Assembly (NCBI GenBank): GCA_041920215.1
Contig: JAYRSJ010000003.1
Coordinates: 186,001 to 250,000, forward strand
DNA length: 64,000 nt
Origin: JAYRSJ01 sp041920215
Lineage (GTDB): Bacteria; Pseudomonadota; Gammaproteobacteria; Burkholderiales; Burkholderiaceae_C
Direction: 5' to 3'
Below the pieces are notes generated by a model. That model ran no database searches and was not told where the DNA came from. It saw nothing but the letters and a program-made list of their open reading frames with translations. How positions within the stretch are numbered: position 1 is the stretch's first letter; each line of letters begins with the position of its first letter. A program made the position numbers and the translations under genes. Of the stretch, positions 61,964-64,000 are shown in pieces.

Positions 61964-62288
61964 AACCAGAAATGGCGGGCTCCTTTGACCTTGGGCGCAG
62001 AAATGACGATAATTAAGGGTTTTCGCGCGCGTCAAGAGTGACGGCAGCTGCTTCCGGTCCCGGCCACCCAGCGACACTGGGCACCCCTAGAGGTATGACG
62101 GCCACCCTTAACCGCTAAGAGCTGCATCTTCAAACGTTCACGCCAGCTTGCACGCGCCAACATGCGACTTCGCCCCGGCGGGGAAGCGTGTCTGAGAGCC
62201 GCCTGGGTCACGCTTTGCTTCGTTGCAATGTACGGGACCCCGGGTGGCTGCCGCATTGCCAAGCCCAACATCCACCGCAAGGATTTGC
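61964..62288 (+). other. Promoter and long leader of rpoD
   Basis: These 325 bases hold no credible gene. They begin with a strong promoter and continue as a leader of about 270 bases to the rpoD start. A seven-codon frame (62096-62119, MTATLNR) with AGAGG just before it is noted but too short and too close to its ribosome site to call. The rpoD ribosome site AAGGA lies about five bases before its ATG. Confidence 0.6.
61985..62013 (+). promoter_or_regulatory. Sigma-70 promoter of rpoD
   Basis: TTGACC (61985-61990) and GATAAT (62008-62013) are separated by exactly 17 bases, one of the best promoter matches in the window. It starts 22 bases after the dnaG stop. Confidence 0.87.
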
Positions 62289-64000
62289 ATGACTGCCAAG
62301 AAGACCGCGAAGGCTAGCCCCGCCGCCGAGGCTGAAGAGATCAAGAAACCGGCCGCAAAGGCAGTGAAGGCAGCCAAAGCCACCAAGGCCCCGAAGGCCG
62401 AGGCTGCTGCGGGCGAAGACAAGCCCAAGCGCGGTCGCAAGCCGAAGGCAGAGACAACCAGCAAGAAGACCGCCAAGCCCAAGGCCGAGGAGGAGGAAGA
62501 GGACTTCTCCGACATCGATGCCGAGTTGGAGGGCGAGGCCGAGCCGGAAGCCGAGGTCGAGGAAGTCGCCGACGACAAGCCCAAGGCCAAGCCGCTGCGC
62601 ATGAAGGTCAGCCGCGCCAAGGAACGCGCGCTGATGCGCGAATTCGGCCTGGACGAGACGGCGCTGACCGAAGAAGAAGTCGCCAAGCGCCGTCAGGAGC
62701 TGAAGACCCTGATCAAGATGGGCAAGACCCGTGGTTTCCTGACCCATCAGGAAATCAATGATCACCTGCCCGAGAAGCTGGTCAGCGAGGAAATCCTCGA
62801 GGCCATCATCTCCATGCTCAACGACATGGGGATCGCGGTCTACGAGCAGGCACCCGACGCAGCCACCCTGCTGATCTCCGGCAACACCACCAGCACCGCC
62901 ACCGAAGAGGAAGCCGAGGAAGCGGCCGAGGCGGCGCTGTCCACGGTGGATTCGGAGTTCGGCCGCACCACCGACCCGGTGCGCATGTATATGCGCGAGA
63001 TGGGCACGGTCGAGCTGCTGACCCGCGAGGGCGAGATCGAAATCGCCAAGCGCATCGAAGGCGGCCTGCAGGCGATGATGCTGGCCATCTCGGCCTCGCC
63101 CACCACCATCGCCGAGATCCTGTCGATGGCGACCCGGATCCGCGCTGGCGAACAGCAGATTTCAGAGGTGGTCGACGGCTTCGTGTCAGACGACGAGGCC
63201 GACGACTATGTGGCCGAGGAAGACTTCGACGAGTTCGACGAAGAGGACGATGACGACGGCAACGGCGGCTCCAAGGCACTGACCAAGAAGCTGGAAGAGC
63301 TGAAGAACGCGGCCCTGCTCAAGTTCGATTCGCTGTCGGGCAATTTCGACAAGATGCGCAAGGCCTTCGAGAAGGACGGCTACAAATCGGCCTCCTACAA
63401 CAAGGCTCAGCAAGCCATCAGCGCCGAGCTGATGACCATCCGCTTCACCGTCAAGACCATCGAGCGTCTGTGCGACATCCTGCGCTCGCAGGTCGACGAC
63501 GTGCGCCGCTACGAGCGTGAGTTGCGCAAGATCGTGGTCGACAAATGCGGCATGCCGCAGGAGCACTTCATCAAGACCTTCCCGCCCAATGCGCTCAACC
63601 TGCAGTGGGCCGAGAAAGAAATCGCCACCGGAAAGAACTACAGCGCGGTGCTGGGCCGCAACCTGCCCGCGGTGCAGGAACTGCAGCAAAAGCTGGTCGA
63701 TATCCAGTCGCGCGCCGTGGTCCCGCTTGACGATCTGAAGGAGATCAACAAGCGCATGAACGAGGGCGAGAAGGCCTCGCGCGACGCCAAGAAGGAGATG
63801 ATCGAGGCCAATCTGCGCCTGGTGATATCGATCGCGAAGAAGTACACCAACCGCGGCCTGCAGTTCCTGGACCTGATCCAGGAAGGCAATATCGGCCTGA
63901 TGAAGGCGGTGGACAAGTTCGAGTACCGTCGCGGCTACAAGTTCTCGACCTACGCCACCTGGTGGATCCGTCAGGCCATCACCCGCTCGATCGCCGACCA
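62289..64000 (+). CDS. rpoD: RNA polymerase sigma factor RpoD (partial, C-terminus outside window)
   Basis: RpoD is the primary sigma factor. The visible 570 codons include an alanine/lysine-rich N-terminal extension (TAKKTAKASPAAEAEEIKKP), region 1.1 (GKTRGFLTHQEINDHLPEK), region 1.2 (DPVRMYMREMGTVELLTREG, from residue 229), an acidic non-conserved stretch around residues 300-325, and region 2 (NLRLVISIAKKYTNRGLQFL, KFSTYATWWIRQAITRSIAD). The gene runs off the right edge in region 2.4, and regions 3 and 4 are missing from view. ATG at 62289 follows AAGGA at good spacing. It has its own promoter after dnaG. Confidence 0.97.
   Translation, partial: MTAKKTAKASPAAEAEEIKKPAAKAVKAAKATKAPKAEAAAGEDKPKRGRKPKAETTSKKTAKPKAEEEEEDFSDIDAELEGEAEPEAEVEEVADDKPKAKPLRMKVSRAKERALMREFGLDETALTEEEVAKRRQELKTLIKMGKTRGFLTHQEINDHLPEKLVSEEILEAIISMLNDMGIAVYEQAPDAATLLISGNTTSTATEEEAEEAAEAALSTVDSEFGRTTDPVRMYMREMGTVELLTREGEIEIAKRIEGGLQAMMLAISASPTTIAEILSMATRIRAGEQQISEVVDGFVSDDEADDYVAEEDFDEFDEEDDDDGNGGSKALTKKLEELKNAALLKFDSLSGNFDKMRKAFEKDGYKSASYNKAQQAISAELMTIRFTVKTIERLCDILRSQVDDVRRYERELRKIVVDKCGMPQEHFIKTFPPNALNLQWAEKEIATGKNYSAVLGRNLPAVQELQQKLVDIQSRAVVPLDDLKEINKRMNEGEKASRDAKKEMIEANLRLVISIAKKYTNRGLQFLDLIQEGNIGLMKAVDKFEYRRGYKFSTYATWWIRQAITRSIAD

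Noticed and set aside
62096..62119. A seven-codon leader peptide in the rpoD leader
   Set aside because: The AGAGG is only one or two bases from the ATG and the frame has no codon bias suggestive of attenuation.

Overview
The window is about two-thirds G+C, tightly packed and coherent. Gene content and order point to a betaproteobacterium of the order Burkholderiales, perhaps near Roseateles, Pelomonas or Rubrivivax; the genus is a guess. Support comes from a short H-NS-family protein of the betaproteobacterial kind, an alanine/lysine-rich RpoD N-terminus, the order yebC-purD-hemF-nadD-rsfS-rlmH-maf-rng, and an ArgA of the kinase-like plus GNAT type. There is no insertion sequence, prophage, CRISPR array or plasmid-type gene. 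It reads as ordinary chromosome with a few accessory insertions.

Region by region. Bases 1-9767 (minus strand) form a respiratory formate dehydrogenase locus: apbC, fdhD, then fdoG-fdoH-fdoI-fdhE-selA-selB. fdoG carries an in-frame UGA read as selenocysteine, followed by a SECIS-like hairpin. The genes to insert selenocysteine (selA, selB) and mature the enzyme (fdhD, fdhE) lie in the same run. Bases 9862-12216 hold three lysine tRNAs, the tRNA t6A dehydratase tcdA and a YeeE/YedE-type sulfur transporter. Bases 12268-15005 hold tolB-pal-cpoB. Bases 15167-24317 hold a peroxidase-like gene and the long yebC-to-rng run for ribosome, cofactor and purine functions, interrupted by a solute-binding protein gene. 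Bases 24429-28512 hold a YjgR-like ATPase and a LytS/LytTR two-component system with a small 2TM protein. Bases 28598-32008 encode a large Oar-like TonB-dependent receptor with a LacI/PurR-like palindrome upstream. Bases 32485-43087 mix housekeeping genes (dcd, a Crp/Fnr regulator, rnhA, a YafS-like methyltransferase, gloB, mltD, recR, ybaB, dnaX), a divergent PurM relative and the 4.5S SRP RNA gene. Bases 43158-49257 hold an orphan ArsA ATPase converging on two unusual genes: a serine/threonine kinase fused to HDOD and GAF-like domains, and a catalytically dead kinase-like domain fused to HDOD. Bases 49373-56731 hold hrpA, argA, yggX, an iron-type periplasmic binding protein and an H-NS protein. 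Bases 56950-64000 hold a membrane GGDEF-EAL protein, dnaG and the start of rpoD behind a strong promoter and a long leader.

The best candidate for something little described is the pseudokinase-HDOD / kinase-HDOD-GAF pair at 44941-49257. Also worth attention are the divergent PurM paralogue, the basic tail on RsfS, several clean palindromes in promoter regions, and two short tandem duplications that copy the last codons of a gene just past its stop.
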